A stretch of DNA of 64,000 nucleotides from Pararhizobium sp. (GTDB lineage: Bacteria > Pseudomonadota > Alphaproteobacteria > Rhizobiales > Rhizobiaceae), in assembly GCA_017794825.1 (NCBI GenBank), contig CP051237.1:2294001-2358000 (forward strand), written 5' to 3'. Both the position numbers and the translations under genes were made by a program. Within the stretch, counting starts at the first letter, position 1. Each line of letters opens with the position of its first letter. The notes beneath the pieces are model-generated. The model was not told the DNA's origin. It ran no database searches and saw nothing but the letters and a program-made list of their open reading frames with translations. Positions 52,408-61,494 of the stretch are shown piece by piece.

Positions 52408-53504
52408 GTAGCAGCGAGAACGTCGTTCCAGGCGGCTGCATACTTGTCGGGATATTCCGGAGCGCGGATCAGCTTCATGTTGAAGGCGACTTCCGGCTGA
52501 TCCATGAAGTTCGCCTTGACGATGTCCTCATGGCCTTCCGCGACCAGTTTCTCCACGCCTGCCCGGTTTGCGCACCCGCGCTGCAGTCGCAGGAAGTTGG
52601 TCGCGACGTAATCTGCGGAATGGATCTCGTTGATCCATTTCAGCGCGTCTTCCCGGTTGGCGGCGTCCTTGACGAGCATGTCGCCGTCAATCCAGCCATA
52701 GTAGCCTTCCTTGGGCGCATTGGTGCCCATTTTCGGGCCGCCGTTCGCCGTCACGGTATAGGCGCGACCGGGTGAGCTCATGCCGATCCAGATCGTGCCT
52801 TCAACAAACAGACGCAGCTGTTCATTCCAGCCCTTGGTGATCGTCGGCGCGTTGCGCTTGATCCGGATCAGGATTTCCTTGGCCTTTTCGAGCTGGGAAT
52901 CATTCATCCTGAACGGATCTTCGTAACCGAGCAGGAAGGCGGCGATCGGCCACATGAATTCGTGCTGGTCGGAGAAGGCGACGTGTCCCTTGTACTTCGG
53001 ATCGAGCAGAACCTCATAGGACTCCGGGACTTCGGAAACCTCGTCCTCGTTGTACACGAGGATCGTCGGGTTCCATCCCCAAGGCGCCATCAGCATCTTG
53101 CCGTCGGACGTGACGAGGTCCGGGATGTGCTTGAACTGCTCGTACATGTTGGCCTTGACGTTCGGAATGCTGTCCAGGTCGATGGGTTCGATCATGTCAG
53201 CGTCCAGGTATTGCAGCGTCCACAGGCCGTCGGCCTCTATCAAATCGTACTGACTTACACCGGATAGTTTCAGCTTGGCGAAGGTCGAGGCGTTCGAATT
53301 CATCGCGATGTGATTCACACGGATTCCCGTGTCATCGTAGAATTTTGCAATTCCCTCCGCTTCGACATGACCGCCCCAGGCCATCCAGTTGACCTCGCCG
53401 GCGGCGTGGGCGCGCCTTGGCGTCATGAGAGATCCGCTTGCCGTCGCCGCTCCGAGCGCTGCAGCGCCCTTGAGAAGTTCACGCCTTTTGAGGTGGGTTT
53501 TCAT
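52404..53504 (-). CDS. Polyamine-type ABC transporter substrate-binding protein, PotD/PotF-like
   Basis: A 366-residue periplasmic receptor. The signal has twin arginines (KRRELLKGAAALGAATASG), so Tat export is possible; it is cut after AHA near residue 35. The mature protein starts GEVNWMAWGGHVEAEGIAKFYDDTG, in the pattern of PotD-like proteins (family 1 solute binders). ILIRIKRNAPTITKGWNEQLRLFVEGTIWIGMSSPGR and GYYGWIDGDMLVKDAANREDALKWINEI are typical. The substrate may be a polyamine or a related cation, but this class also includes receptors for other amines. The ATG at 53504 follows AGGAG. The gene follows the ATPase by 73 bases. Confidence 0.9.
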   Translation of the reverse strand: MKTHLKRRELLKGAAALGAATASGSLMTPRRAHAAGEVNWMAWGGHVEAEGIAKFYDDTGIRVNHIAMNSNASTFAKLKLSGVSQYDLIEADGLWTLQYLDADMIEPIDLDSIPNVKANMYEQFKHIPDLVTSDGKMLMAPWGWNPTILVYNEDEVSEVPESYEVLLDPKYKGHVAFSDQHEFMWPIAAFLLGYEDPFRMNDSQLEKAKEILIRIKRNAPTITKGWNEQLRLFVEGTIWIGMSSPGRAYTVTANGGPKMGTNAPKEGYYGWIDGDMLVKDAANREDALKWINEIHSADYVATNFLRLQRGCANRAGVEKLVAEGHEDIVKANFMDQPEVAFNMKLIRAPEYPDKYAAAWNDVLAAT

Positions 53505-53577
53505 TGCCAGTACTCCTGTCGAGGTCGGGTTGATCTTGGATAGTCTGCTTCTGTTATTCCACTTGCTTTCGATAGTT

Positions 53578-54726
53578 TCAGTTCGATTGGCGATCGGAGA
53601 ACGCGCTCGCGTCTCCGTCCGACCAGGTGACGTAGACGACATCTCCCTCGTCCACGGATTCGCTCGACGACGTCATTCCATCGCTCAGCCGGTAGGCGAC
53701 CAGTTCGTGTCCGGACGCATGCCGCACGTGGCAATGGGCGACGAAGCCGACCTTGTTAAACCGGCTCAGCGTTGCTTCGAAAAAGGGCCCTTCGGCCGGC
53801 TTGTTGGGCGAAATACGTATCCGTTCGGGCCTGACAAGCAGCGATACCGCATCGCCCTCGGACATCGCCGCCCCACTGCGCGCCGGCATCAGGCCTATTC
53901 CCTTGAGTTCGACCATCAGGGACTTGCCGCTGACCTGGCGAACGTGGCCGGAGAACGCGTTCGGCGAGCCCATGAACTCCATGACGAAACGATGCGATGG
54001 CGTGTCGTAGATTTCCGTGGGCGTTCCGACCTGCAGAACCTTGCCATGATCCATGACCGCGATACGGTCGGACATGGTCAGCGCCTCTTCCTGGTCGTGC
54101 GTCACATAAACGAAGGTGATCCCGACCTTTCGTTGCAGATTGGTGAGCTCCGTCTGCATCTGCTTGCGCAATTTCAGATCGAGCGCGCCGAGCGGTTCGT
54201 CCAGCAGCAGCACCGATGGCTGGTTGACAAGCGCTCTCGCCAGCGCAACGCGCTGGCGTTGCCCGCCACTGAGCTGCGCCGGACGACGACCTTCCATTCC
54301 GCCGAGCGAGACGAGGTCGAGAATTTCGGAAACAGCGGTGCGCCGCTTGGCTGCGGGAAGGCCTTTCATCTTCAGTCCGAAGGCGACGTTGTCGCCGATC
54401 GTCATATGCGGAAACAGCGCATAGCTCTGAAATACGGTGTTGACCGGTCGGCGGTAAGAAGGAACGTTGGCGACATCATGCCCAGCAATGCGCAATACGC
54501 CGGACGTCGGCATTTCGAAACCGCCGATCAGCGCGAGCGTCGTACTCTTGCCGCAGCCGCTCGGACCAAGAAGTGAGAAGAATTCGCCCTTGCGAATGTT
54601 CAAATCGATGCTGGCAAGGGCGCATACCGAGCCGTAGTTTTTTGTGACGCCGCGAATTTCCACTGCGTCCGGCGCATTGACCGTTTCGCCGGCCGCCTGA
54701 TGATCAGATTTGACTGTGATGTTCAT
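53578..54726 (-). CDS. Polyamine-type ABC transporter ATPase, PotA-like
   Basis: A 382-residue importer ATPase. Walker A GPSGCGKST near residue 55, signature LSGGQRQRVALARALV near 150, and Walker B LLLDEPLGALD show a complete ABC domain; the C-terminal part from about residue 250 is a regulatory TOBE domain (LVRPERIRISPNKP, DVVYVTWSDGDASAF). I chose the ATG at 54726 (MNITVKSDHQ) with GGAAT upstream; the frame opens 21 codons earlier. It is the first gene of the leftward unit, and its 5' region faces the decarboxylase operon. The TOBE domain and arrangement are those of spermidine/putrescine importers. Confidence 0.94.
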   Translation of the reverse strand: MNITVKSDHQAAGETVNAPDAVEIRGVTKNYGSVCALASIDLNIRKGEFFSLLGPSGCGKSTTLALIGGFEMPTSGVLRIAGHDVANVPSYRRPVNTVFQSYALFPHMTIGDNVAFGLKMKGLPAAKRRTAVSEILDLVSLGGMEGRRPAQLSGGQRQRVALARALVNQPSVLLLDEPLGALDLKLRKQMQTELTNLQRKVGITFVYVTHDQEEALTMSDRIAVMDHGKVLQVGTPTEIYDTPSHRFVMEFMGSPNAFSGHVRQVSGKSLMVELKGIGLMPARSGAAMSEGDAVSLLVRPERIRISPNKPAEGPFFEATLSRFNKVGFVAHCHVRHASGHELVAYRLSDGMTSSSESVDEGDVVYVTWSDGDASAFSDRQSN

Positions 54727-55111
54727 ATTCCATCGGCTGCCTGCATGAACCCCGTTCCAACTATGCGGACGTTGAGGGTCTCTTGTCAACCATAGCTATA
54801 TAGGCATAGTGTTCGCATGAGTTTGGCTTCCTGAGCACGAGAGCGAGACGTGACGCTACATCCGTATATTGCAGAAAACGACGCGGGTGGACGCAAGGCG
54901 CTTTCCTGCGAAAGGGGCGGCCGTGACCGGTTTCTCACGCCATCGCTCTCGACCTTCACCGCCTGTTCCCGACATCCGGATTTCCCGGCGCAGAATCGCT
55001 GCATCAACGCACGCGATGCACATCCCGCAATCGTGGTCGCCGCCGATTTCGAGAAGGCGCTTGACGAGACGCTTTCACTTATTCCGCCAGAATAGATAAA
55101 AGGACCTGACA
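54727..55111. other. Divergent control region of the split polyamine-type transporter
   Basis: This 385-base stretch separates the ATPase gene (leftward) from the decarboxylase gene (rightward) and must hold both promoters. It contains CATAG-N9-CATAG at 54791-54809 with CTATATAG as an 8-base palindrome in the centre, a possible operator or -10 region. A weak open frame from GTG 54850 to 55095 (81 codons) has a plausible coding-like end but no recognisable content; I do not annotate it. AAAGGACC lies just before the decarboxylase ATG. Confidence 0.5.
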
Positions 55112-56359
55112 ATGGCCAAGAAACTTCCCGAGACAGGCCTCTCCCGCGACGAGATCATCACCCATCTTACCGATCTCAAGAAGGATGACATCAAGTGGGC
55201 GGAAGGGCGCACGCCGATGTTCATTTTCAAGGCGGACACCGAACTCAGCAAGATCACCCAGGAAGCCTTCAACCTCTATTTCAACGAGAACGCCCTTGGC
55301 GCCCACCGCGCATACAAGAGCATTCGGCAGATGGAGGACGACATCATCGCGATCGGCCTCGATCTGTTCAATGCGCCGGCAGGCGGGCAGGGCTACTTCA
55401 CCACCGGCGGCACCGAAAGCATCATGTGCGCCGTAAAAACCGCCAAGACGTGGGCGCGCGACAAACGGGGCGATCCCAAATTCCACGGCAACATCGTCGC
55501 TGCAGAGTCCGCTCATCCGGCTTTCCGCAAGTCTTGCGACCTCATGGATATCGAGATCAGGAAACTTCCGGTGAAGGACTACCGGGCCGATCCAGCCGCG
55601 CTGGAAGCGGCCATCGACGAAAACACCTTCATGATCATCGGCTCCGCGCCGTGTTTCCCTTACGGAACAGTGGACCCCATAGAAGAACTCTCGGAGGTCG
55701 CCCTTCGGCACGATCTTTGGCTGCATGTCGACGCCTGCGTCGGCGGTTACATGCTGCCTTTCGCCGAAGAGCTCGGGCAAAAGATTCCGGTCTGGGATTT
55801 CCGCGCTCCCGGCGTGGCTTCGATCTCCGCGGATCTTCACAAGTTCGGCTACGCGCCGAAGCCCGCTTCGACCGTCTTCTTTCGCTCCCAGGAACACGCC
55901 AAACATCTTGTTTTCTTCTACAATGAATGGCCGAGCGGCCTCTACGCCACGGCGACGGTTGTCGGAACGCGCCCTGGCGGAGGCGTCGCCGGAGCATGGG
56001 CGACGCTGCATGCTCTCGGACATGAAGGGTACCTGGACGTGACGCGGCGGCTACTCGACCTCATCGCCCGCTACAAGAAAGGCATAGAGGCTATACCCGG
56101 ACTGAAGGTCATCGACGATCCGCAACTGGCGATCATCGCATTCACCTCCGACGAGGTCGACCTGCTTCAGGCCGGCAGTCACATGCCGAAACGCGGCTGG
56201 CTGCCAAGCTTTCTCCAGAAGCCCAAGGGCATGCACCTGATGCTCTCGCTGATCCATGAACAGGCGTGCGACAAGTGGCTGGAGGATTTGCGCTGGGCGG
56301 TGGATCAACAGCGCGCAGCAGCCCCGGGCAGCGAGAAAAAGGTCGATGTCGTCTACTGA
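55112..56359 (+). CDS. PLP-dependent decarboxylase, sphingosine-1-phosphate lyase-like
   Basis: A 415-residue fold-type I PLP enzyme of the group II decarboxylase/sphingosine phosphate lyase branch. GYFTTGGTESIMCAVKTAK near residue 93 binds the PLP phosphate, HVDACVGGYMLPF holds the Asp207 that pairs with the PLP nitrogen, and SISADLHKFGYAPKP supplies the Schiff-base Lys244. The branch includes lyases and decarboxylases of amines, amino acids and phospho-compounds, so the reaction is not fixed. The location between the two halves of a polyamine-type transporter suggests that it acts on the imported compound. Translation of the next gene starts 110 bases later; they are probably co-transcribed. 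Confidence 0.9.
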   Translation: MAKKLPETGLSRDEIITHLTDLKKDDIKWAEGRTPMFIFKADTELSKITQEAFNLYFNENALGAHRAYKSIRQMEDDIIAIGLDLFNAPAGGQGYFTTGGTESIMCAVKTAKTWARDKRGDPKFHGNIVAAESAHPAFRKSCDLMDIEIRKLPVKDYRADPAALEAAIDENTFMIIGSAPCFPYGTVDPIEELSEVALRHDLWLHVDACVGGYMLPFAEELGQKIPVWDFRAPGVASISADLHKFGYAPKPASTVFFRSQEHAKHLVFFYNEWPSGLYATATVVGTRPGGGVAGAWATLHALGHEGYLDVTRRLLDLIARYKKGIEAIPGLKVIDDPQLAIIAFTSDEVDLLQAGSHMPKRGWLPSFLQKPKGMHLMLSLIHEQACDKWLEDLRWAVDQQRAAAPGSEKKVDVVY

Positions 56360-56469
56360 CGACATCGGAGCGGAATCAGCGCGATGACAACGGCAATACA
56401 CCCACATCGTCCCGATCGTTTGGTCAAGGATACAGACAATGCGGACTGGCGAGCCGGAGGGAGCTTCGG

Positions 56470-57249
56470 ATGACCAGACGAATTCTGCTTGTCTACACGA
56501 TCCTCGGGTTCTGCTTTCTGTACGTGCCGCTGTTCTTTCTTGTGCTGTTCTCCTTCAACGACAGCATCATCCCGTCATTGCCGATTCGCGGGCTAACCCT
56601 GAAATGGTATCGGGAACTCGGCCACGACTTCGTTCTGCACGACGCCCTCTACTCCAGCCTGATCATTGCGTCGGCGACCACCGTCATATCGACGACGATC
56701 GGGACGATGGCGGCCTTTCCGCTTGTGCGCAGAACCTTTCGTTTCAAGCGCATGAGCCAGGCGCTGCTTCTTCTGCCGATGATCATCCCGCACTTCCTGA
56801 TGGGCGTGGCCCTGCTGCTGTTCTTTTCGTTCGTGAACATGCCGCTTTCCCGCCTGACCATCATACTGGGGCATGTCGTCTTCACCCTGCCCTTTGCGGT
56901 TCTGATCGTATCGACGCGGTTATACGGATTCGACCGAACGCTGGAGAAAGCCGGCGGCGATCTGGGCGCATCGCCGTTAAGGGTGTTCTGGCACATTACG
57001 CTGCCGTTGATCGCGCCCGGCGTCGCCGGCGCAGCCCTTTTCGTCTTCACGCTGTCGATGGACGAGTTCCTCATCACTTACTTCGTCTCCGGCCAGCGCG
57101 GCACATTGACGATGTATATCTGGAGCCTCATGAAGGACGGGATCGGACCGCGCATCAACGCGCTGGCGAGCCTGCTGTTCGCCGTGTCGTTCCTCATCCT
57201 GATCGTCGGCGGATGGTTGACGCGCAATGCGGGGCAGACCGCGCGCTGA
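56470..57249 (+). CDS. Polyamine-type ABC transporter permease, PotC-like
   Basis: A 259-residue permease with six helices, PotC/PotI class. ILLVYTILGFCFLYVPLFFLVLFSFNDS is the first helix, and LEKAGGDLGASPLRVFWHITLPLIAPGV near residue 160 is the EAA-type loop that docks on the ATPase. MDEFLITYFVSGQRGTLTMYIWSLMKDGI is typical of PotC. GGAGGGAG precedes the ATG at 56470; the longer frame from 56266 reads through the end of the decarboxylase. It completes the transporter whose ATPase, receptor and other permease are on the opposite strand at 51.5-54.7 kb. Confidence 0.93.
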   Translation: MTRRILLVYTILGFCFLYVPLFFLVLFSFNDSIIPSLPIRGLTLKWYRELGHDFVLHDALYSSLIIASATTVISTTIGTMAAFPLVRRTFRFKRMSQALLLLPMIIPHFLMGVALLLFFSFVNMPLSRLTIILGHVVFTLPFAVLIVSTRLYGFDRTLEKAGGDLGASPLRVFWHITLPLIAPGVAGAALFVFTLSMDEFLITYFVSGQRGTLTMYIWSLMKDGIGPRINALASLLFAVSFLILIVGGWLTRNAGQTAR

Positions 57250-57404
57250 TTTTTCATCATCCGCGCTACGCCGTGCGATCGGTAACAGGCTTAAAAACAT
57301 CGCGAAAATTTCTCCCGCGACGGGACGATCAGCCTTGCCGTGCAAACCGGTTGCCCGTAATTACTCTGGTCCGCGTAAAATCGTATGGCGGGAGGAATGA
57401 ATTC

Positions 57405-58517
57405 ATGGCCGGGTTTTCGCGTTTTACGCCCCTCGTACAGTCGCTTCCGGCGACAATCCCTTTCGTCGGACCTGAAGCCCAGGAGCGCAAATCCGGCAAA
57501 GCCTTCCGCGCCCGCATAGGCGCCAACGAGAACGGCTTCGGGCCGGCGCCCTCGGTCCAGAAGCGGATCAGCGAGACCGCCGGCGATGTGTGGAAATACG
57601 CCGATCCGGAGAATTTCGACCTGCGCGCCGCGCTGGCTGATCATCTGGGCCTGACGCCCGACAGGATCGTGGTGGACGGCGGCGTCGATACGCTGCTCGG
57701 CCTTGCCGTGCGGCAGGTGGTAAGCGAAGGAACGCCTGTCGTCAGTTCGCTTGGCGCCTATCCGACCTTCAATTACCACGTGGCGGGATTTGGCGGACGG
57801 CTGGTCACCGTTCCGTATCTGAACGATCGCGAAGACCCGGAAGCGCTGCTTGCGGCGGTCAAGCGCGAGGACGCGGCAATCGTCTACATGTCCAATCCGG
57901 ACAATCCGATGGGAACCTGGCGCGACGCCGAGACGATCTTGGCCTTCGCAAAGGCGCTGCCCGAAAACACCCTTTTCGTGCTCGACGAAGCCTATGGCGA
58001 GATGGCGCCGGAAGGCGCATTGCCGCCGGCCGACGCCTTTCTCGACCGGCCGAACGTCGTGCGCATGCGCACCTTTTCCAAGGCCTATGGGCTTGCCGGC
58101 ATGCGCTGCGGCTACGCCTTCGGCCATCCAGACACCATCGCTTCCTTCGACAAGGTGCGCAATCATTTCGGAATGAATATCCTGACCCAGATTGCGGCGC
58201 TCGAGGCGCTGCGCGACCAGACCTATCTTGCCGAGGTTCTGACGCGGATCGAGGCGTCCAAGGACCGGATCTCGGCGATCGCCCGCGCCAACGGGCTGGA
58301 GCCGCTGCCTTCGGCGACGAATTTTGTCGCGATCGACTGCGGCCGCGACGGGGCGTTTGCGACCGCCGTCCTCGCAGCCCTCGTCGAGCGCGGTGTCTTC
58401 GTGCGCATGCCGGGGGTCGAGCCGCTCAATCGCTGCATCCGCATCAGCGCCGCGCCTGACGCGGACATCGACATTCTTGAAGAAGAGCTGCCGAAGGCTG
58501 TTGCCGCGGCGTCCTGA
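57405..58517 (+). CDS. Histidinol-phosphate aminotransferase-like PLP enzyme
   Basis: A 370-residue fold-type I aminotransferase of the HisC-like group. RIGANENGFGPAPSVQKRI near residue 40 and DVWKYADPENFDLRAALADHLGL match the start of HisC. VYMSNPDNPMGTW near 165 and VLDEAYGEMAPEG near 190 surround the PLP site, and the Schiff-base lysine is Lys226 in RTFSKAYGLAGMRCGYAFG. It may act in histidine synthesis, but it stands alone, and HisC-like paralogues of other specificity are common. GGGAGGA lies eight bases before the ATG at 57405. It follows the transporter unit by 155 bases with no clear terminator. Confidence 0.88.
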   Translation: MAGFSRFTPLVQSLPATIPFVGPEAQERKSGKAFRARIGANENGFGPAPSVQKRISETAGDVWKYADPENFDLRAALADHLGLTPDRIVVDGGVDTLLGLAVRQVVSEGTPVVSSLGAYPTFNYHVAGFGGRLVTVPYLNDREDPEALLAAVKREDAAIVYMSNPDNPMGTWRDAETILAFAKALPENTLFVLDEAYGEMAPEGALPPADAFLDRPNVVRMRTFSKAYGLAGMRCGYAFGHPDTIASFDKVRNHFGMNILTQIAALEALRDQTYLAEVLTRIEASKDRISAIARANGLEPLPSATNFVAIDCGRDGAFATAVLAALVERGVFVRMPGVEPLNRCIRISAAPDADIDILEEELPKAVAAAS

Positions 58518-58545
58518 GATGACGGCGCGCCACCCAGGCCGCCAT

Positions 58546-59382
58546 TTATGACGCCAGGAATTCCCTGAGCAGGTCCTGCTGGTCCTGCGCCACGAAGGTC
58601 GGTGCATGGCCGATATCCGGAAATTCGACAAACCGCGGTTTCGGACCACGCCTCAACATTTCCTCTGCAACAGGCTTCGCCAGGACGTCGGAGTCCGCGC
58701 CGCGGACCAGCAGGGTCTTCGCCTCGACCGCATCGTACTGCGCCCATGTATCGAAATCGTCCGGATGCTGGATGAATTGCGCGGCAATCGCCGGGTCGTA
58801 ATGGGCGGTCAACCGGCCGCTGTCGGTGCGCCTGACGGATGTGTCCACGAGACGGTTCCAGAAGGAGTCCGGATTGTCGCCGAAGGGCGCATAGCTCGTT
58901 CTCAGCCATTCACCCATTTTCTTGACGGTATCGTGTTCGGGCGGATTGCCGACATAGTCGGCGATGCGCCGCCGCGCCGCTTCCGGAATTTCCGGACCGA
59001 TGTCGTTGATGACAAGATGCGTAATGCGCCCTTTGAGGGCTTCCGCGGCCATGCGGATGCCGATCAGGCCGCCCATGGACGTGCCGACCCAGCGCAACGT
59101 GGCCGGGCCATAGTGATCCACGATCGCCATGACGGTATCGCCGTAAAACGCCATCGAATAATCGTCGCCGGATTTCAACCAGCTCGAAAGGCCGCGACCG
59201 ACCGTATCCGGGCAGACCACGAAATGACGGTCCGAAAGCGCTTCCGCGATCTCGTCGAAATCCCGGCCCGTGCGGGCGAGGCCGTGCCACATCATCACGA
59301 ACGGGCTGGAAGGATCTCCCCATTCGCTGACATGCAGTTCCAGTTCGTTCGAGCGGATATAGGCGGAGCTTCTTGACGCCAT
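58546..59382 (-). CDS. Alpha/beta hydrolase, coupled to the Liv-type operon
   Basis: A 278-residue alpha/beta-hydrolase-fold enzyme. PFVMMWHGLARTGRDFDEIAEAL near residue 30 contains the oxyanion HG motif, WVGTSMGGLIGIRMA near residue 95 the nucleophile Ser in GxSxGG, then LLVRGADSDVLAKPV supplies the acid Asp near 220 and DIGHAPTF the His near residue 260. Such enzymes cleave esters, amides or C-C bonds; the substrate is unknown. The ATG overlaps the stop of the livM-type gene by one base, so it is translated together with the transporter and might process an imported compound such as an ester or amide. The frame upstream to 59466 is inside livM and rejected. Confidence 0.9.
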   Translation of the reverse strand: MASRSSAYIRSNELELHVSEWGDPSSPFVMMWHGLARTGRDFDEIAEALSDRHFVVCPDTVGRGLSSWLKSGDDYSMAFYGDTVMAIVDHYGPATLRWVGTSMGGLIGIRMAAEALKGRITHLVINDIGPEIPEAARRRIADYVGNPPEHDTVKKMGEWLRTSYAPFGDNPDSFWNRLVDTSVRRTDSGRLTAHYDPAIAAQFIQHPDDFDTWAQYDAVEAKTLLVRGADSDVLAKPVAEEMLRRGPKPRFVEFPDIGHAPTFVAQDQQDLLREFLAS

Positions 59383-60482
59383 CAATGCGCGCCTTTTTTC
59401 ATGAGCGTTCCGGCGATGCCCGCCGGGAAGAAATAGACCAGCAGAACGAACAGTATGCCGAGCCACAGAAGCCAGCGATCGGGCGCCAGCAGATCCGGCA
59501 GCCAGGGGATGCCGGCCGTCGCCTGCGATGCGACTTCCATCAGGTCCTTGAGATAATACTGGGCGAGGCTCATCAGGGTCGCGCCGATGATGGCTCCAAG
59601 CAATGTGCCCATGCCGCCGATCACGACCATCAGGAGAATGTCGATCATGATGGCGAAGGACAGCGACGTGTCCGGCCCGGTATATTTGAGCCAGACCGCC
59701 CGCATGACGCCGGCGCAGGTGGCGATGAGCGCCGCTATGCAGAAGATCGCCGTACGGTAGAAGACCACGCGGTAGCCGAGCGCCTCGGCGCGCATCTCGT
59801 TCTCGCGGATGGCTTCGAGCACGGTGCCGAGCGGCGAGGCGACGATTCGCATCATCACGAGATACAGCAGCAGCGAACCGAGGAAGACGAAATAGTAGAG
59901 CGCCATCTTGCCGTTCGCGCTGACGCCGAAGATCTTCACGACCTTGCCGTTCTCGTCTGTCAGCAATTTGGTGGCGGGCGAAAAGAGTTTCGGAATCTGG
60001 TAAATAATGCCGTCCTCGCCGCCGGTGAAGTCGGAGAGCTGACTGGCGAGCACCGCCATTACCGAAGCCGCGGCAAGCGTGACCATGGCGAAGAAGATGG
60101 CCTTTACCCGCAACGACAACATGCCGACGAGGGCGGCGAGCAACAGCGATACGACGAGAGCAATGACGCTGCCGGTCAGAAGCGCCGTCCAGGTCGGTCC
60201 CATCAGCTTCAGGGCGATGGCCGCGCCATAGGCGCCGATCCCGAAGAACATCGTGTGGGCGAACGATACGATGCCCGTATATCCGATCAGAAGATCGTAG
60301 CTCGCCACCAGAACGATGAAGATGCAGATACGCGAGGCCACTTCCTGGCTTCGAACGTCCGGAAACAGGAACGGAGCCAGGAAAAGGGAGACGCCGATCA
60401 GAGCAATGATGGCGTAGACGATGAAGCGGCCGGTCCGGCCGGTTGTCCGATTGGCTGTGTCGGCGAAGGCAGCGTCGGTCAT
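59382..60482 (-). CDS. Branched-chain amino-acid-type ABC permease, LivM-like
   Basis: A 366-residue permease. Ten helices are visible, starting with FIVYAIIALIGVSLFLAPFLF. The family segment IGYTGIVSFAHTMFFGIGAYGAAIA near residue 75 and EAIRENEMRAEALGYRVVFYRTAIFCIAALIATCAGVM near 245 (the ATPase-docking loop) are clear. A charged insert (LTDENGKVVKIFGVSANGK) interrupts the middle. GAGGAAAAG precedes the ATG at 60482. It follows livH by 10 bases. The class also serves amides and other compounds, so the substrate is open. Confidence 0.93.
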   Translation of the reverse strand: MTDAAFADTANRTTGRTGRFIVYAIIALIGVSLFLAPFLFPDVRSQEVASRICIFIVLVASYDLLIGYTGIVSFAHTMFFGIGAYGAAIALKLMGPTWTALLTGSVIALVVSLLLAALVGMLSLRVKAIFFAMVTLAAASVMAVLASQLSDFTGGEDGIIYQIPKLFSPATKLLTDENGKVVKIFGVSANGKMALYYFVFLGSLLLYLVMMRIVASPLGTVLEAIRENEMRAEALGYRVVFYRTAIFCIAALIATCAGVMRAVWLKYTGPDTSLSFAIMIDILLMVVIGGMGTLLGAIIGATLMSLAQYYLKDLMEVASQATAGIPWLPDLLAPDRWLLWLGILFVLLVYFFPAGIAGTLMKKGAH

Positions 60483-60492
60483 GTTCTTTTCC

Positions 60493-61485
60493 TCACTGGA
60501 CCGCCGGGCGCAGGCCATAGGGCCGCCAGAGCAGGATCGCCATCATCAGCAGCATGTTCGAGGCAAGCGACATCTTCGGCGCCAGGAAGGCGACATAGTT
60601 GCCCATCAGCCCGACCATCAGCGCCCCGAGCAAGGAGCCTTCGATGGAGCCGAGCCCACCGATGATGATGACGATGAAGACGATGATCATCATTTCCGAT
60701 CCGATCGCGGGCGTTATCAGTGTCTGGTAGCCCGCCCACATGGCGCCGCCGATCGCCGCCAGCGCCGAGCCCGCCATGAACACGCCGATGAACAGCCGGT
60801 CGATGCGGAAGCCCAGCGCCTCGACCATCTCGCGATTCTCAACGCCGGCGCGCACAAGCAGGCCGATCCGGGTCCGGTTGAGCACGAAATAGAGCGCAAT
60901 GTAGGCGGCTAGCCCGAGCGCGAAGGCGAAGATGCGATAGGTCTCGATCGAGACGTCGCCAATGATCAGCGATCCGGCCAGGAAATGCGGACGGGCCACG
61001 GAGATCGGCGAGCCGCCCCAGATGGTGAGAATGATCTGCTCGGCCACGATGAGCGCGCCCATGGTGATCAGGATCTGGCGCAGATGGTCGCGATAGACCG
61101 GCTTGATGATGACCTGTTCGAAGAACCAGCCGGCGAGCAGCCCGAAGAGGGCGGCCGCAATTATCGCCGCAAGCAAGGCCAGAACGTTCAGAAAAACACT
61201 GTCGGCGACGACCCAGGCGCCCAGCCCTGCGAGCACCGATGCGGCGACGAAAGCGCCGAAGGACACGAAGGCCGAATGTCCGAAATTGAGCACGTCCATA
61301 AGTCCGAAGACGAGGCTGAGACCGGAGGCCATGAGAAAGATCATCATGCCCATGGCGAGACCGGCGACCGTCAGCGTGATCCAGGTCGACGGCGAACCGA
61401 TCAGCACCAATGCGATCACTGCGATCAGAACGGGAAGCAGATTGACCCCGCCGAACCTCTCGAATGTTTCTCCAAGGGATTTCAA
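60493..61485 (-). CDS. Branched-chain amino-acid-type ABC permease, LivH-like
   Basis: A 330-residue permease, with TVAGLAMGMMIFLMASGLSLVFGLMDVLNFGHSAFVSFGAFVAASV near residue 35 as the family start and LLVRAGVENREMVEALGFRIDRLFIGVFMAGSALAAIGGAM near residue 210 as the EAA-type loop. LGSIEGSLLGALMVGLMGNYVAFL closes it. It lies between the livF- and livM-type genes with 9 and 10 base gaps, so all are co-transcribed leftward. Confidence 0.93.
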   Translation of the reverse strand: MKSLGETFERFGGVNLLPVLIAVIALVLIGSPSTWITLTVAGLAMGMMIFLMASGLSLVFGLMDVLNFGHSAFVSFGAFVAASVLAGLGAWVVADSVFLNVLALLAAIIAAALFGLLAGWFFEQVIIKPVYRDHLRQILITMGALIVAEQIILTIWGGSPISVARPHFLAGSLIIGDVSIETYRIFAFALGLAAYIALYFVLNRTRIGLLVRAGVENREMVEALGFRIDRLFIGVFMAGSALAAIGGAMWAGYQTLITPAIGSEMMIIVFIVIIIGGLGSIEGSLLGALMVGLMGNYVAFLAPKMSLASNMLLMMAILLWRPYGLRPAVQ

Positions 61486-61494
61486 GACCGCCTC

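Noticed and set aside
54850..55095. 81-codon frame from a GTG before the decarboxylase gene
   Set aside because: The end looks mildly coding-like, but the start, ribosome site and sequence give no support; it lies in the divergent promoter region.
56439..57404. Long N-terminal extension of the HisC-like frame
   Set aside because: It is the out-of-frame reading of the PotC-like permease gene; the ATG at 57405 has a good ribosome site.
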